Part shown: piece after piece, positions 35,991 through 44,289 of the stretch
How positions within the stretch are numbered: the first letter of the stretch is position 1
Layout of the letters: the number at the start of each line of letters is the position of its first letter
Assembly (NCBI RefSeq): GCF_013386585.1
Contig: NZ_JACARO010000010.1
Coordinates: 1 to 52,642 of the forward strand
DNA from: Pseudomonas sp. P7548
Lineage (GTDB): Bacteria > Pseudomonadota > Gammaproteobacteria > Pseudomonadales > Pseudomonadaceae
Direction: 5' to 3'
DNA length: 52,642 nt
The notes under the pieces: generated by a model
Told to the model about the DNA's origin: nothing
Database searches by the model: none
What the model saw: only the letters and a program-made list of their open reading frames with translations
Translations under genes and position numbers: made by a program

Positions 35991-37643
35991 ATGTCCCCTG
36001 TCTCCACGTTGCACCTGCGCCCCTTCTTCCAGGGCTTTGCCGTCGTCTCGTTGATCGCCCTTGCCGGGTGCGGGCTGTCTTCTTCCCGCGAAGTGGCCAA
36101 GCCTGAAGCGGCCGCCGTCGCAGCGCCCCTGTCCGAGTTGAGCAGTCAGCCGGTGCAGGGCGCGCTGGTCAAGCGCATGGCGCTGCCGGCCCCGATGACT
36201 GCGCGGTTGATAGCGCAAGACTCGACGGCAATGGCGTACCGCAGCGAGCCTCGCGAGCAATACGCGAACCTGCCGGACAACCCGGTGCACCGCGTGGCCG
36301 AAACACCGGTCTCGACCTTCAGTGTGGACGTCGACACCGGCAGCTACGCCAATGTGCGGCGTTTCCTCAACGAAGGTCGTTTGCCGCCTGACGGCGCGGT
36401 GCGATTGGAGGAAATGGTCAACTACTTTCCCTACGGCTACGCGCTGCCCACGGATGGCTCACCCTTTGGCGTGACCACCGAAGTGGCGGCCACACCGTGG
36501 AATCCAGACACGCAACTGCTGCGCATCGGCATCAAGGCGTCCGACCGTGCCGTGGCACAGCTGGCGCCGGCCAACCTGGTGTTCCTGGTGGACGTGTCCG
36601 GCTCCATGGACCGCCCGGAAGGCCTGCCGCTGGTCAAAAGCACCTTGAAGTTGCTGGTGGATCAACTGCGTGAGCAAGACCGCGTGTCGCTGGTGGTGTA
36701 CGCCGGTGAGTCACGCGTGGTGTTCAAGCCTACGTCTGGCCGCGACAAGGCGAAAATCCGCAATGCCATCGACCAGCTCACCGCCGGCGGCTCCACCGCA
36801 GGAGCCTCGGGTATCGAGCTGGCCTACCAGATGGCCCGCGAAGGTTTTATCGACAACGGCATCAACCGCATCCTGCTGGCGACCGACGGTGACTTCAATG
36901 TGGGTGTCAGCGACTTCGACAGCCTCAAGCAGATGGCCGTGGACCGGCGCAAAAGTGGCGTCTCTCTCACCACCCTGGGGTTTGGCGTGGATAACTACAA
37001 CGAGCACCTGATGGAACAGTTGGCCGATGCGGGCGATGGCAACTACGCATACATCGACAACTTGCGCGAAGCCCGCAAAGTGCTGGTGGACCAGTTGAGC
37101 TCGACCTTGGCGATTGTTGCGCGGGACGTGAAGTTGCAGGTGGAGTTCAACCCGGCACAGGTCAGCGAGTACCGCTTGCTCGGCTATGAAAACCGCGCGC
37201 TTAAGCGTGAGGATTTCAACAACGACAAGGTCGACGCGGGTGAAATCGGTGCAGGGCATACGGTAACGGCGTTGTATGAAATTGTGCCGAAGGGCAAAAA
37301 AGGGTGGATAGAACCGTTGCGCTACGCCGGTGAGCCTTCTGCGTCAGGCTCGTCCGCGGAACTGGCCATGTTGCGCATACGCTACAAGCCCGCTGCGGGG
37401 GGCGAGAGCCGGTTGATCGAGCGCCCGATCGGCAATGCATCAGGCAAGGCCAGCGACGACCTGCGCTTCTCGGCGGCCGTGGCCGCCTTTGCCCAACAGC
37501 TCAAGGGCGATGGCCGCTACACTGGGTCCATGAGTTTGAGTGACACGGCGGCATTGGCACGCTCGGCCCGGGGCGATGATCCCTTTGGCCTGCGCAACGA
37601 ATTCGTGCAACTGGTAGAGATGGCCCAGGCCCTCAAACACTGA
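35991..37643 (+). CDS. VWA-domain lipoprotein (YfbK-like)
   Basis: 550 residues. A lipoprotein signal ends at Cys27 ('LIALAGC'). After a variable linker comes a von Willebrand N-terminal domain ('PVSTFSVDVDTGSYANVRRFL'), then a VWA domain with the metal-ion site 'DVSGS' (Asp201, Ser203, Ser205) and the later 'ATDGDFNVG', and a C-terminal DUF3520-like domain. This is the YfbK architecture, membrane-anchored and facing the periplasm. It is followed by a sigma factor and its probable anti-sigma protein, a grouping seen in other Pseudomonas. The substrate or partner of the VWA domain is unknown. Confidence 0.88.
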   Translation: MSPVSTLHLRPFFQGFAVVSLIALAGCGLSSSREVAKPEAAAVAAPLSELSSQPVQGALVKRMALPAPMTARLIAQDSTAMAYRSEPREQYANLPDNPVHRVAETPVSTFSVDVDTGSYANVRRFLNEGRLPPDGAVRLEEMVNYFPYGYALPTDGSPFGVTTEVAATPWNPDTQLLRIGIKASDRAVAQLAPANLVFLVDVSGSMDRPEGLPLVKSTLKLLVDQLREQDRVSLVVYAGESRVVFKPTSGRDKAKIRNAIDQLTAGGSTAGASGIELAYQMAREGFIDNGINRILLATDGDFNVGVSDFDSLKQMAVDRRKSGVSLTTLGFGVDNYNEHLMEQLADAGDGNYAYIDNLREARKVLVDQLSSTLAIVARDVKLQVEFNPAQVSEYRLLGYENRALKREDFNNDKVDAGEIGAGHTVTALYEIVPKGKKGWIEPLRYAGEPSASGSSAELAMLRIRYKPAAGGESRLIERPIGNASGKASDDLRFSAAVAAFAQQLKGDGRYTGSMSLSDTAALARSARGDDPFGLRNEFVQLVEMAQALKH

Positions 37644-37661
37644 TTCCAACACACCGCCCAC

Positions 37662-37691
37662 GTGTAGGAGCCGGCAAGCCGGCTCCTACAC
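37662..37691 (+). terminator. Perfect hairpin after the VWA gene
   Basis: GTGTAGGAGCCGGC and its exact complement with a two-base centre. It lies between the VWA gene and the sigma factor gene and has no T-run. It may be a REP unit that attenuates rather than ends transcription, leaving the downstream pair with a partly separate mRNA. Confidence 0.6.
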
Positions 37692-37719
37692 AGAATATCG
37701 AAAGGAGTTCGTCACCTGC

Positions 37720-38292
37720 ATGGCTGTCCCAGACGATTCACCCAGCGACGAAGCGCTGCTGGCCCGCTACCGAACCGGTGAGGGGGCCGCGTTCGAGGTT
37801 CTGTACGCGCGGCACCGCCAAGGCTTGTACCGGTTCCTGGTGTCCCTGAGCAACAAGGCCGAATTGGCTGAGGAAATCTACCAGGAGACCTGGCTCAGCC
37901 TGATCCGCAGCCACACCCAGCCGCAGGGCCGGGCGAGCTTTCGCACCTGGCTGTTCCAGATTGCCCGCAACCGCCTGATCGACTACTGGCGCAAGCACGG
38001 CATTCACAACCCCTTGCACGACAGCTACGACGAGCAACTGCACGCCCAGGCCGACGACAGCGCCGGTCCCGAGCAGCAACTGAGCCTGAGCCGCGACCAG
38101 GCGCGCCTCGACGCTGCCCTGCAAGACTTGCCCGAAGACCAGCGCGAAGTCTTCCTGCTGCGCCTGCACGGCGACCTGGAAGTGCCGCAAATCGCCGCAC
38201 TCACCAACACCCCGCTGGAAACCGTGAAAAGCCGCTTGCGTTACGCCCAGCAGAAACTGCGCCGCCTGCTGGCCGAGGAGATATCCCCATGA
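37720..38292 (+). CDS. ECF-type RNA polymerase sigma factor
   Basis: 190 residues with sigma region 2 (about 22-90; 'ELAEEIYQETWLSLIRS', 'FRTWLFQIARNRLIDYWRKH') and region 4 (about 125-180; 'LPEDQREVFLLRLHGDLEVPQIAALTNTPLETVKSRLRYA', read in parts). There is no region 1 or 3, as expected for the extracytoplasmic-function group. AAAGGAG lies 12 bases before the ATG. It overlaps the next gene by four bases (ATGA), the usual arrangement with a cognate anti-sigma factor. The sensed signal may involve the membrane-anchored VWA protein encoded upstream; this is inference. Confidence 0.92.
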   Translation: MAVPDDSPSDEALLARYRTGEGAAFEVLYARHRQGLYRFLVSLSNKAELAEEIYQETWLSLIRSHTQPQGRASFRTWLFQIARNRLIDYWRKHGIHNPLHDSYDEQLHAQADDSAGPEQQLSLSRDQARLDAALQDLPEDQREVFLLRLHGDLEVPQIAALTNTPLETVKSRLRYAQQKLRRLLAEEISP

Positions 38293-38882
38293 CCGACTCC
38301 CGACATATCCCAGATTCCGACGACGTGCTGCTCCAGCACTATCGTCAACACAGCACCGGCGAGCCGCCTGCGTCCCTTGACGCCTTCATCCTCGCCACCG
38401 CCCACCGCGAAGCCCCTGCCCCGCCGCCCAGCTTTTGGCAACGCTGGCTGCAGGCCTGCCAACGCCCGCGATGGCAGATGGCATTCGCCACCGTGGCCGG
38501 CCTGGCGCTGATGATCGGCGTGGTGATGCGCTCGCCCGTGCCACAGCCGGAAATCTCCACGGCGACCTTCTCCGCGCTCCACGAAGAAGCCGCCCGCCCG
38601 GCGCCGCCCCCGATGTCCGCCCCTGCGCCCGTGGCACGCCTTGCCGTTGCACCGAAGGCCGAGAGTGCGCAAGTCATGGGCTCGATGGCGGATGAGTCAA
38701 GCGCCAGGCTCAGCAAGCGCGCGCCGGTGGCGTTGCCTTCGTTGGAGGAGGGTTTGCGGGAAATTATGAGGCTGCGTGAAGCAGGGCAGGCGAGGGCGGC
38801 GGATGAGAAGCTGCTGGCGCTGCATGCGCGCTTCCCTGGGGAGCATTTGCCGGCAAGGTTGGAGGCGTTGCAGAAGCGGTGA
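38289..38882 (+). CDS. Probable anti-sigma factor (single-pass membrane protein)
   Basis: 197 residues. The N-terminal part (about 1-55) is cytoplasmic and acidic, then one membrane helix ('MAFATVAGLALMIGVVM', about residues 60-78) and a periplasmic Ala/Pro-rich linker with a helical C-terminus ('REIMRLREAGQARAADEKLLALH'). No zinc-binding HxxxCxxC motif is present, so it is not a ZAS-type anti-sigma factor. The call rests on topology and on the four-base overlap with the sigma factor gene. A strong terminator follows 12 bp later. Confidence 0.72.
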   Translation: MTDSRHIPDSDDVLLQHYRQHSTGEPPASLDAFILATAHREAPAPPPSFWQRWLQACQRPRWQMAFATVAGLALMIGVVMRSPVPQPEISTATFSALHEEAARPAPPPMSAPAPVARLAVAPKAESAQVMGSMADESSARLSKRAPVALPSLEEGLREIMRLREAGQARAADEKLLALHARFPGEHLPARLEALQKR

Positions 38883-38894
38883 ATTGACACCCAT

Positions 38895-38929
38895 AAAAAA
38901 GCCCCAGGTCTTTCGACCTGGGGCTTTTT
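38895..38929 (+). terminator. Rho-independent terminator after the sigma/anti-sigma pair
   Basis: AAAAAGCCCCAGGTC-TTTC-GACCTGGGGCTTTTT: perfect 15-base stem, four-base loop, A-tract and T-tract on both sides, so it can work in either direction. It marks the last clearly chromosomal feature before the island-like region. Confidence 0.95.
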
Positions 38930-39126
38930 CGTCTGTATCTGGTGCCCCGGCGTCGTTTGAACTGGAGGGTGAGAGCCCCGTATTCATTGGGTGCGTTTGA
39001 TTGTGAGTCAGTTAGGCATACACGTGGGCATACACGGCGCTTCCTTCTGGCCACTTTTTTCGTGGTATCCCCGTAGGGTAAAGCAACACCAAATGGTTAC
39101 TGATGTGGTGCCTTCCAGCTGAGTCG

Positions 39127-39348
39127 TTACTTCTTCGTTCGACCTTCTGCCGCCAGTGAGGCGAGCGCAAGGGTGATGAATCCTGCATTTTCATCCAGGG
39201 TATCCAGTGCCCCTCGAATGTTCTGTGCCACTTCCGTGGATCCTCTTTGCTCAACCCAGTTTGACAGCTCCTCGATAGCTGCTCCCAGCGCCAGTTGGTT
39301 TTCATTCATGCGCTTGAGTAATGACGCAAGCAAAGGGGTGTCTTCCAT
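39127..39348 (-). CDS. Small helical protein of unknown function
   Basis: 73 residues, predicted almost all helical ('LLASLLKRMNENQLALGAAIEELSNWV', read in parts), acidic, without membrane segments. I do not recognise the family. The start is good: GAGAGA lies seven bases before the ATG. It is the outermost credible gene of the island-like region, just inside the terminator. Confidence 0.65.
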   Translation of the reverse strand: MEDTPLLASLLKRMNENQLALGAAIEELSNWVEQRGSTEVAQNIRGALDTLDENAGFITLALASLAAEGRTKK

Positions 39349-39473
39349 GATGGTCTCTCGCCGTTTTGTCAGGTAGTCAATCTACCTCGAGCCAGTGGCA
39401 TTGCATATCAGCTGTCCTCACCACCTGGTGATCAGAAATCATGCCGACCATCTTGATTCACTAGAGGCCAACA

Positions 39474-39815
39474 ATGTGGTGTTGGACCAATTTGGAAAGA
39501 CAGCACGAGCGCACACACCCAGTCCCCTCCAAAACTGGTGTAACTGGTGTAACGAGTGTAACGCCCTTCACCAAACTCCCGGTTTCATTGGCTTTCACGC
39601 CTGTTACACAGTTGAGCGGCATCGCGTACATCGGATGTAACGCTGCCCGTGCGTGTAACGCTAACGTCAGCAGCCAGGTGTCGTGGGCAGGCGCTTTGCG
39701 CTCCAGCCTACCAAGCGAGTTTCGCTTGATCTGCCTCTCGATGACAGGAAATCACGCTGGGGACCCTGAGAGGTTTCGCGTTACACGGGGCATGAAACCC
39801 GCGGGATCGTGGTAG
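39474..39815 (+). CDS. Possible small gene with Val-Thr repeats and a recurring peptide tail
   Basis: A frame of 113 codons with AGAGG six to seven bases before the ATG. It translates the GTGTAAC tandem as 'TGVTGVTSVTP' and ends with 'AGDPERFRVTRGMKPAGSW', a tail that recurs in other copies of the nearby repeat. The composition between is not convincing for a folded protein. It may be the broken end of a larger phage-type gene. Low confidence as an expressed gene. Confidence 0.33.
   Translation: MWCWTNLERQHERTHPVPSKTGVTGVTSVTPFTKLPVSLAFTPVTQLSGIAYIGCNAARACNANVSSQVSWAGALRSSLPSEFRLICLSMTGNHAGDPERFRVTRGMKPAGSW
39538..39562 (+). repeat. GTGTAAC tandem, 9-bp period
   Basis: Copies at 39538, 39547 and 39556 are spaced exactly nine bases. 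Further copies lie at 39603-39609 (inverted) and 39653-39659, and TGTAACGCT occurs at 39636 and 39654, 18 bases apart. Other short tandems follow: GTCAAC at 39941, 39950 and 39958, and GTTCAC at 40092 and 40100. They could be protein-binding iterons or the coding trace of Val-Thr repeats. Confidence 0.6.
39755..39802 (-). repeat. Dispersed 48-bp repeat, copy A (inverted)
   Basis: Read on the minus strand it starts GCGGGTTTCATGCCCCGTGT and ends CAGGGTCCCCAGCG. The plus strand codes 'AGDPERFRVTRGMKPAG'. It is the only copy in this orientation. Confidence 0.75.
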
Positions 39816-39995
39816 CGGCAGCCGCACCAGCTTACTGAAATTTCAACGTTGAAATTGAAAGGATCTTGAAGAGAAAAGGGCATACTTACCGAATCTGTAA
39901 CGGTCATGGATTTCGTTCAGGATAGTGAACGATTGGCCCGGTCAACTCGGTCAACCAGTCAACTAACTTTGGAGCCCAGCCACTAACGAGATCCG

Positions 39996-40043
39996 GCGGG
40001 TTCTATGCCCCGTGTCTGTCTGAACTGCCCAGGGTCCCCAGCG
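39996..40043 (+). repeat. Dispersed 48-bp repeat, copy B
   Basis: Starts GCGGGTTCTATGCCCCGTGT and ends CAGGGTCCCCAGCG, the same ends as copy A with a different middle. The minus strand codes 'AGDPGQFRQTRGIEPAGSR' followed by a stop codon, closely matching the peptide of copy A. Confidence 0.75.
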
Positions 40044-40137
40044 GCTTTCCGGTTTATAGGGCAAATGCACTGGTGAACAGCAGTGCACCCGGTTCACCTG
40101 TTCACTAAGCTGGGCACCTTTCCGCTGATACCATCAC

Positions 40138-40184
40138 GCGGGTTTCCTACCCCGTGTCCTCGGATGCCCTCAGGGTGCCCGGCG
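40138..40184 (+). repeat. Dispersed 47-bp repeat, copy C
   Basis: Starts GCGGGTTTCCTACCCCGTGT and ends CAGGGTGCCCGGCG. The minus strand codes 'AGHPEGIRGHGVGNPRDG', a more divergent version of the same peptide. Preceded by the GTTCAC pair. Confidence 0.7.
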
Positions 40185-40352
40185 ATCTGAGGGCGGATCT
40201 TTTTGACGTATGAAGCTAGAGGCCACTTATTCCGTGGCTTCCAGATCATGACGCATGATCGCTCCTCGAGGAAGGCACATCGCGTACGCCCAACAGCTTG
40301 GCGGCCCAGCGTTCGTAAAGGCCGATGGCGACTTCGATGCCCGCCATTGCGA

Positions 40353-40372
40353 TGAGGTTTCCTACCTCGTGT
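40353..40372 (+). repeat. Dispersed repeat, copy D (degenerate half)
   Basis: Sixteen of 20 bases match the start of copy C. The stem pair G3-C15 of the other copies is A-T here, so the small GAGG/CCTC hairpin is kept. The minus strand codes 'SETFFTRGRKPHRNG'. The right half is not conserved. Confidence 0.5.
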
Positions 40373-40901
40373 AAAGAAGGTTTCAGAGGGGCTCAAAGAT
40401 CCTCCGCAATCTTTCCCGCTGTAGGTATTGATACCTTAGGGGGAGAGGGGCAACCAAAAGACGTGTTACCCATGTTGCTCGTGTAAAGGGATTATTAATT
40501 GGATGATATTTATAGGATTCATCTGTAGCGGCGCCAACGCTTCTTCAAGGCAACGCTATGTTACCGATAGGCTTCGATGTTACATCGGTTTGTGGGCCAG
40601 AGTAGGCATCTAGAAAGGGAGCGTCAGGCCAAAGCGCGCACCCCTTCGCCGAGCGCCTACGTCAGCAGCTGTGGGAAAAGGTATCTAGGCGTTTAGAGTC
40701 AAGCGTGATACACCCGTCAAGCAGTTCAAATTCAGAGCAGAGCCGTGCTCAGGCTAGAATAGCGTTTAATAGCAACGTAGTTTTCGATGCTTGTCGTGTA
40801 CTTTATAGACTGTTGGTACGCCCCATCCGACCGATTCTGCTTGCCGTTCATGCGCACAGTCTGCAGACTCTGCCGGTTATCCATATACGTGAAGCTGATT
40901 G
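40373..40901. other. Gene-free stretch before the four-gene operon
   Basis: Base composition shifts from GC-rich to AT-richer near 40.4 kb. It contains the small palindrome AGGTAT-TG-ATACCT (40423-40436) and no frame I would call a gene. The promoter of the methyltransferase operon should lie near its right end; TAGAAT (40755-40760) and TTTATAG (40802-40808) are possible -10 elements without good -35 partners. Confidence 0.45.
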
Positions 40902-42185
40902 ATGAACGGCGAAATATCCCTCTCCTCCTTTGCCACAACGCTTATAGCCACAGGCAGCCAGGATGATGAGACGATGTCCGAAAATTTGGTGAGCGAGCTG
41001 ATGAACGGGCACGCCACCGATTTTGTGTACAGCACGCTGTCATTGTCTGACCGGCGCCTACATGGCGTTTTCTTTTCGGGCCCCTCTTGGGCGAAGAAAA
41101 TTTTGTCAGGCCAAAAAATGGGTAAATGGCGTCGCTTTATCGATCCAAGTGTAGGTGTGGGGGATCTTTTAATCGAGGTTTGTAGTTCTTTACCCTTAAA
41201 AAGCTCAGTTCATAAAACGATTGAGGATTGGTCGGGTCGCTTAGTTGCAATTGATCTAAGAAAATCATTTCTTGATATCACCTGGTTGAGACTACAAGCA
41301 CTAGCCGCTCATCGGCATAAGACCGAAAAAGGCCAAACGGTTGATCTTGAATTCAGGGAGTTACCTGAAGGTTTTATAGTTGGAGATGTTCTAACTATTA
41401 AACTTGATCTTCGTAAACACGACTGCGTGGTTATGAACCCTCCGTATCAACGTATTGTTGCGCCCGCCCATAGCTTTGTAGGGAAAGGGAAGAGATCCGC
41501 CGCAGCGATTCATTTGGAGCATATCATTCTACAAGCACCTCCAGGTGTAGGCCTATTTGCTCTTGTTCCGGATGTTTTAAGAAGTGGCAGCTCTTATGAG
41601 CGATTTAGGAAGGAGCTTAAAAGTATTGCGGATGTTTCATCTTTCGAATCGTTTGGCGCCTTTGGTATACAGGCTGATATCGATGTTGCGATACTAGCTG
41701 CAGTTACAAGGCAGCCAACGAATGAAAAAAAATCAGCTAGGAAAGAGACGAGTTATTTAAAAAAAGTCGGCGATTTTTTTGACGTATCAGTAGGGCCCGT
41801 TGTGCCCCATCGCACTCCAGTTACCGGTCAAAGCTATGGTTATTTGACCGCGAAAAACGCTGTTGTTGGAAAAGAAATATCTTCTCCCGTGGAGTTCGCA
41901 AATTATGCTTGCAGGTTGGAGAGAGGTCCATTAGTAATAGTTCGTCGTACATCAAGTCCGTCCGATAAAAAAAGGGCGAGAAGTACATTGGTAACCTGCT
42001 CTAACGAGCTTTTGGTGGAAAACCACTTACTGATTTTGAAACCAAAGGATAAAAAAATAAGTACGTGTCGCGCATTGCTGCGTGTCTTAGAAGATCAAGG
42101 TTCGGATGTATGGTTAAATGAGTTTATAAGGTGTCGTCACCTTACGGTGGGCTCACTTAAACAACTTCCTTGGATTAATGGTTAA
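40902..42185 (+). CDS. N6-adenine DNA methyltransferase-like protein (Eco57I-like)
   Basis: 427 residues from the ATG at 40902 (a TTG at 40899 opens the frame). Motif I is 'DPSVGVGDLLIE' (from about Asp81), a variant of DPacGsG, and motif IV is 'NPPYQR' (Asn179-Tyr182), the catalytic signature of amino-methyltransferases acting on adenine. Between them is 'GRLVAIDLRKSFLDITWLRL', equivalent to the motif II acidic region. The C-terminal third ('YGYLTAKNAVVGKEI...') may be the target-recognition domain. No restriction endonuclease domain or specificity subunit is adjacent. AT-rich codon use sets it apart from the chromosome. First gene of the four-gene operon; it could mark self DNA or serve as a DNA sensor. 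Activity is likely but unproven given the altered motif I. Confidence 0.83.
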   Translation: MNGEISLSSFATTLIATGSQDDETMSENLVSELMNGHATDFVYSTLSLSDRRLHGVFFSGPSWAKKILSGQKMGKWRRFIDPSVGVGDLLIEVCSSLPLKSSVHKTIEDWSGRLVAIDLRKSFLDITWLRLQALAAHRHKTEKGQTVDLEFRELPEGFIVGDVLTIKLDLRKHDCVVMNPPYQRIVAPAHSFVGKGKRSAAAIHLEHIILQAPPGVGLFALVPDVLRSGSSYERFRKELKSIADVSSFESFGAFGIQADIDVAILAAVTRQPTNEKKSARKETSYLKKVGDFFDVSVGPVVPHRTPVTGQSYGYLTAKNAVVGKEISSPVEFANYACRLERGPLVIVRRTSSPSDKKRARSTLVTCSNELLVENHLLILKPKDKKISTCRALLRVLEDQGSDVWLNEFIRCRHLTVGSLKQLPWING

Positions 42186-42199
42186 ACGGAGCTTAACAC

Positions 42200-44284
42200 A
42201 TGAATTCTCGTCCTTTAGGATTTAGATTTGCCCCATCCATCCTTGAGCGATTAGGTGAAGAGCTCGTACCAAACCTTGATCAGGCTATCATTGAGTTAAT
42301 TCGAAACTCCTACGATGCAGACGCGTCTGAATGTACCGTAGAAATTAAAATAGATTTAATTAAAGGTGGGACAATCGTTATTTCCGATAACGGTTCGGGA
42401 ATGACTTATGATCAAATAAGGAATAACTGGTTGGTCTTAGGTGGCTCTTCAAAAGAGAGTACTAAGCTTACTCGCAAGGGTCGGAGAACTGTCGGGGACA
42501 AGGGCTTGGGCCGACTAGCCGCGTTAAGGGCCGGGTCATCTGTAGAAATGATTACACGGCATTACTCGGTTAAGCCAAATGAAGCGTACTCTATAATCAT
42601 CGATTGGAGTCAGTACGATAACGTTAAGGTGGTTGAGGAGGTTGCTCTTCCGATTAAAGAGAGCAGTCGCCTCGAATACGGCACGACTACGACTTTAAAA
42701 GGGATTAAGCGAGCTCTTGGTCGGAGCGAAACGGATCGGTTGGGGCGAAGTATCGTTCTTTTAACCAGTCCTTTTCAGGGTGAAAGTGATTTCAAAGTAA
42801 ATCTCATTGCGCCGGATTATCCGGAGCTCGAGGCTAGAGTCAGAAATGGCTATCTTGATGACGCTGAGTATGTACTCAAAGCGGAGTTATTAGCTGACGG
42901 GTCAGGGTATGCAGAGGTGTTGGATTTTAAAGGCGATGTCCTTTATAGCGCCACATCTGATGAGTGGCCTACAAAGGCATCTAAGTTGCCATTGACTTAC
43001 AATGCGCCGCCTGCAAGTTTTGAACTCTATAGCTTTGTATTTAACAAAAATGCTTTTTCCGGGCGAGGCTCAACCATAGCTGAAGTCAAGGCTTGGTTAA
43101 AAGTCGTAGGTGGAGTTCACTTTTATCATCGGCAATTCCGGGTCCCACCATATGGCGATGCCGGTCATGACTGGTTAGATATGAACCTTTCTCGAGCCCG
43201 CAGTCCGGAAGAACGTCCTTCTACAAATACTAGCGTTGGTCGAGTGATTGTGGACGATCCTGACGGCGTATTGAGGCAAAAAACTGATCGCTTCGGTTTT
43301 ATTGAAAGCGAGGAGTTTTTTGAGATTCGACGCTTTGCGAAAGACGCATTGGAGTGGTTGGCTCGTCGTCGGTTACGAGATGCCGAAGCGCGCCGAGACT
43401 TACAAAAAATAACATCCAAAGCAGCTCCGGCCCAAGCCCGTACTGAACTATTGAATACGATTTCTCAAGCGCTACCTGCGCCCGAAAAAGAGAAAGCAAT
43501 TAAGGCCCTCGATAAACTAGAGCAGAATTTTCAGAGAGAACTTCGTTCAACTCGTGAGGATTTAGTACTGTATCGATCCCTTGCAACCGCGGGAACTACG
43601 GCTGCGGTTTTCGCGCATGAAATCGGCAAACCTATTAGATCCATTGCAGGTAGTGAGAAAAGTATTCGCAGGCGAGTTAAGCAATACTGCTCTGAAGAGC
43701 TGGTTGTTAAATTTGAGTCTCCTCTAGACTTGATTGTTACTGCTTCAGAGCGGTTGACCCGTTTTGCATCGATGCAAATTGACTTTCTGAAGCGTGAAAA
43801 GAGGCGGCACGGTGCTGTAAATGTCAATAAGGTGATAAGAGCTCTTCATGGATTGTGGAAGCCTATTTTAGAAGATGCGAAAATTGAAATTGAATTGGCT
43901 CCATATAAAACTGACGATGCGGTGATATATGGTGCAGAAGCTTTGGTTGAGACTATTATTACGAACTGCCTTACTAACTCGGTTAGTGCATTCGAACGAG
44001 TTGGGGCTCGGACGAAAGATAGAAAAATTAAAATTTCAGTAAATGTTGAAGGTAATACGGTAGCGATAGAGGTTGAAGATAATGGACCAGGTATCAATAT
44101 GGATGTTCAAGAAATTTGGCTCCCGGGTAAGACCACTAGGCAAGAAGGTACTGGCTTCGGGCTGACAATTGTTAAGGACTCGGTTCTGGATCTGGGTGGG
44201 AAATACAGTGCCTCCACTGTAAACGAATCGGGAGCAATATTTAATTTCGTATTTCCCTTGCTTACCAACCCTACTACTGTGTGA
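42200..44284 (+). CDS. Dual-ATPase sensor: MORC/Hsp90-like GHKL domain plus histidine kinase
   Basis: 694 residues with two nucleotide-binding modules. N-terminal: 'ELIRNSYDAD' (Glu32, Asn36), 'ISDNGSGM' (Asp63) and 'GDKGLGRLAALRAG', the Bergerat fold of Hsp90/MORC-like ATPases, followed by a transducer-like region ('SEEFFEIRRFAKDALEWL'). C-terminal: a dimerisation helix with the phospho-acceptor-like 'FAHEIGKPIRS' (His473), an N box with Asn589 and Asn593, 'DNGPGI' (Asp627) and 'GTGFGLTIV' (Gly650), a complete histidine-kinase core. A coiled coil (about 400-465) links them. CGGAG lies eight bases before the ATG. There is no membrane segment, so it senses inside the cell. It probably phosphorylates the receiver protein encoded next. 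The fusion of both ATPase types in one chain is unusual. Confidence 0.88.
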   Translation: MNSRPLGFRFAPSILERLGEELVPNLDQAIIELIRNSYDADASECTVEIKIDLIKGGTIVISDNGSGMTYDQIRNNWLVLGGSSKESTKLTRKGRRTVGDKGLGRLAALRAGSSVEMITRHYSVKPNEAYSIIIDWSQYDNVKVVEEVALPIKESSRLEYGTTTTLKGIKRALGRSETDRLGRSIVLLTSPFQGESDFKVNLIAPDYPELEARVRNGYLDDAEYVLKAELLADGSGYAEVLDFKGDVLYSATSDEWPTKASKLPLTYNAPPASFELYSFVFNKNAFSGRGSTIAEVKAWLKVVGGVHFYHRQFRVPPYGDAGHDWLDMNLSRARSPEERPSTNTSVGRVIVDDPDGVLRQKTDRFGFIESEEFFEIRRFAKDALEWLARRRLRDAEARRDLQKITSKAAPAQARTELLNTISQALPAPEKEKAIKALDKLEQNFQRELRSTREDLVLYRSLATAGTTAAVFAHEIGKPIRSIAGSEKSIRRRVKQYCSEELVVKFESPLDLIVTASERLTRFASMQIDFLKREKRRHGAVNVNKVIRALHGLWKPILEDAKIEIELAPYKTDDAVIYGAEALVETIITNCLTNSVSAFERVGARTKDRKIKISVNVEGNTVAIEVEDNGPGINMDVQEIWLPGKTTRQEGTGFGLTIVKDSVLDLGGKYSASTVNESGAIFNFVFPLLTNPTTV

Positions 44285-44289
44285 TATTT

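Noticed and set aside
38938..39000. Possible tRNA 3' end or attachment site (TGGTGCCCCGG...GTTTGAAC)
   Set aside because: No acceptor-stem partner or cloverleaf can be drawn on either strand, and the matching repeat at the other end of the island is outside the window.
39538..39662. CRISPR-like array
   Set aside because: Repeats are only seven to nine bases with no spacer structure and no cas genes.
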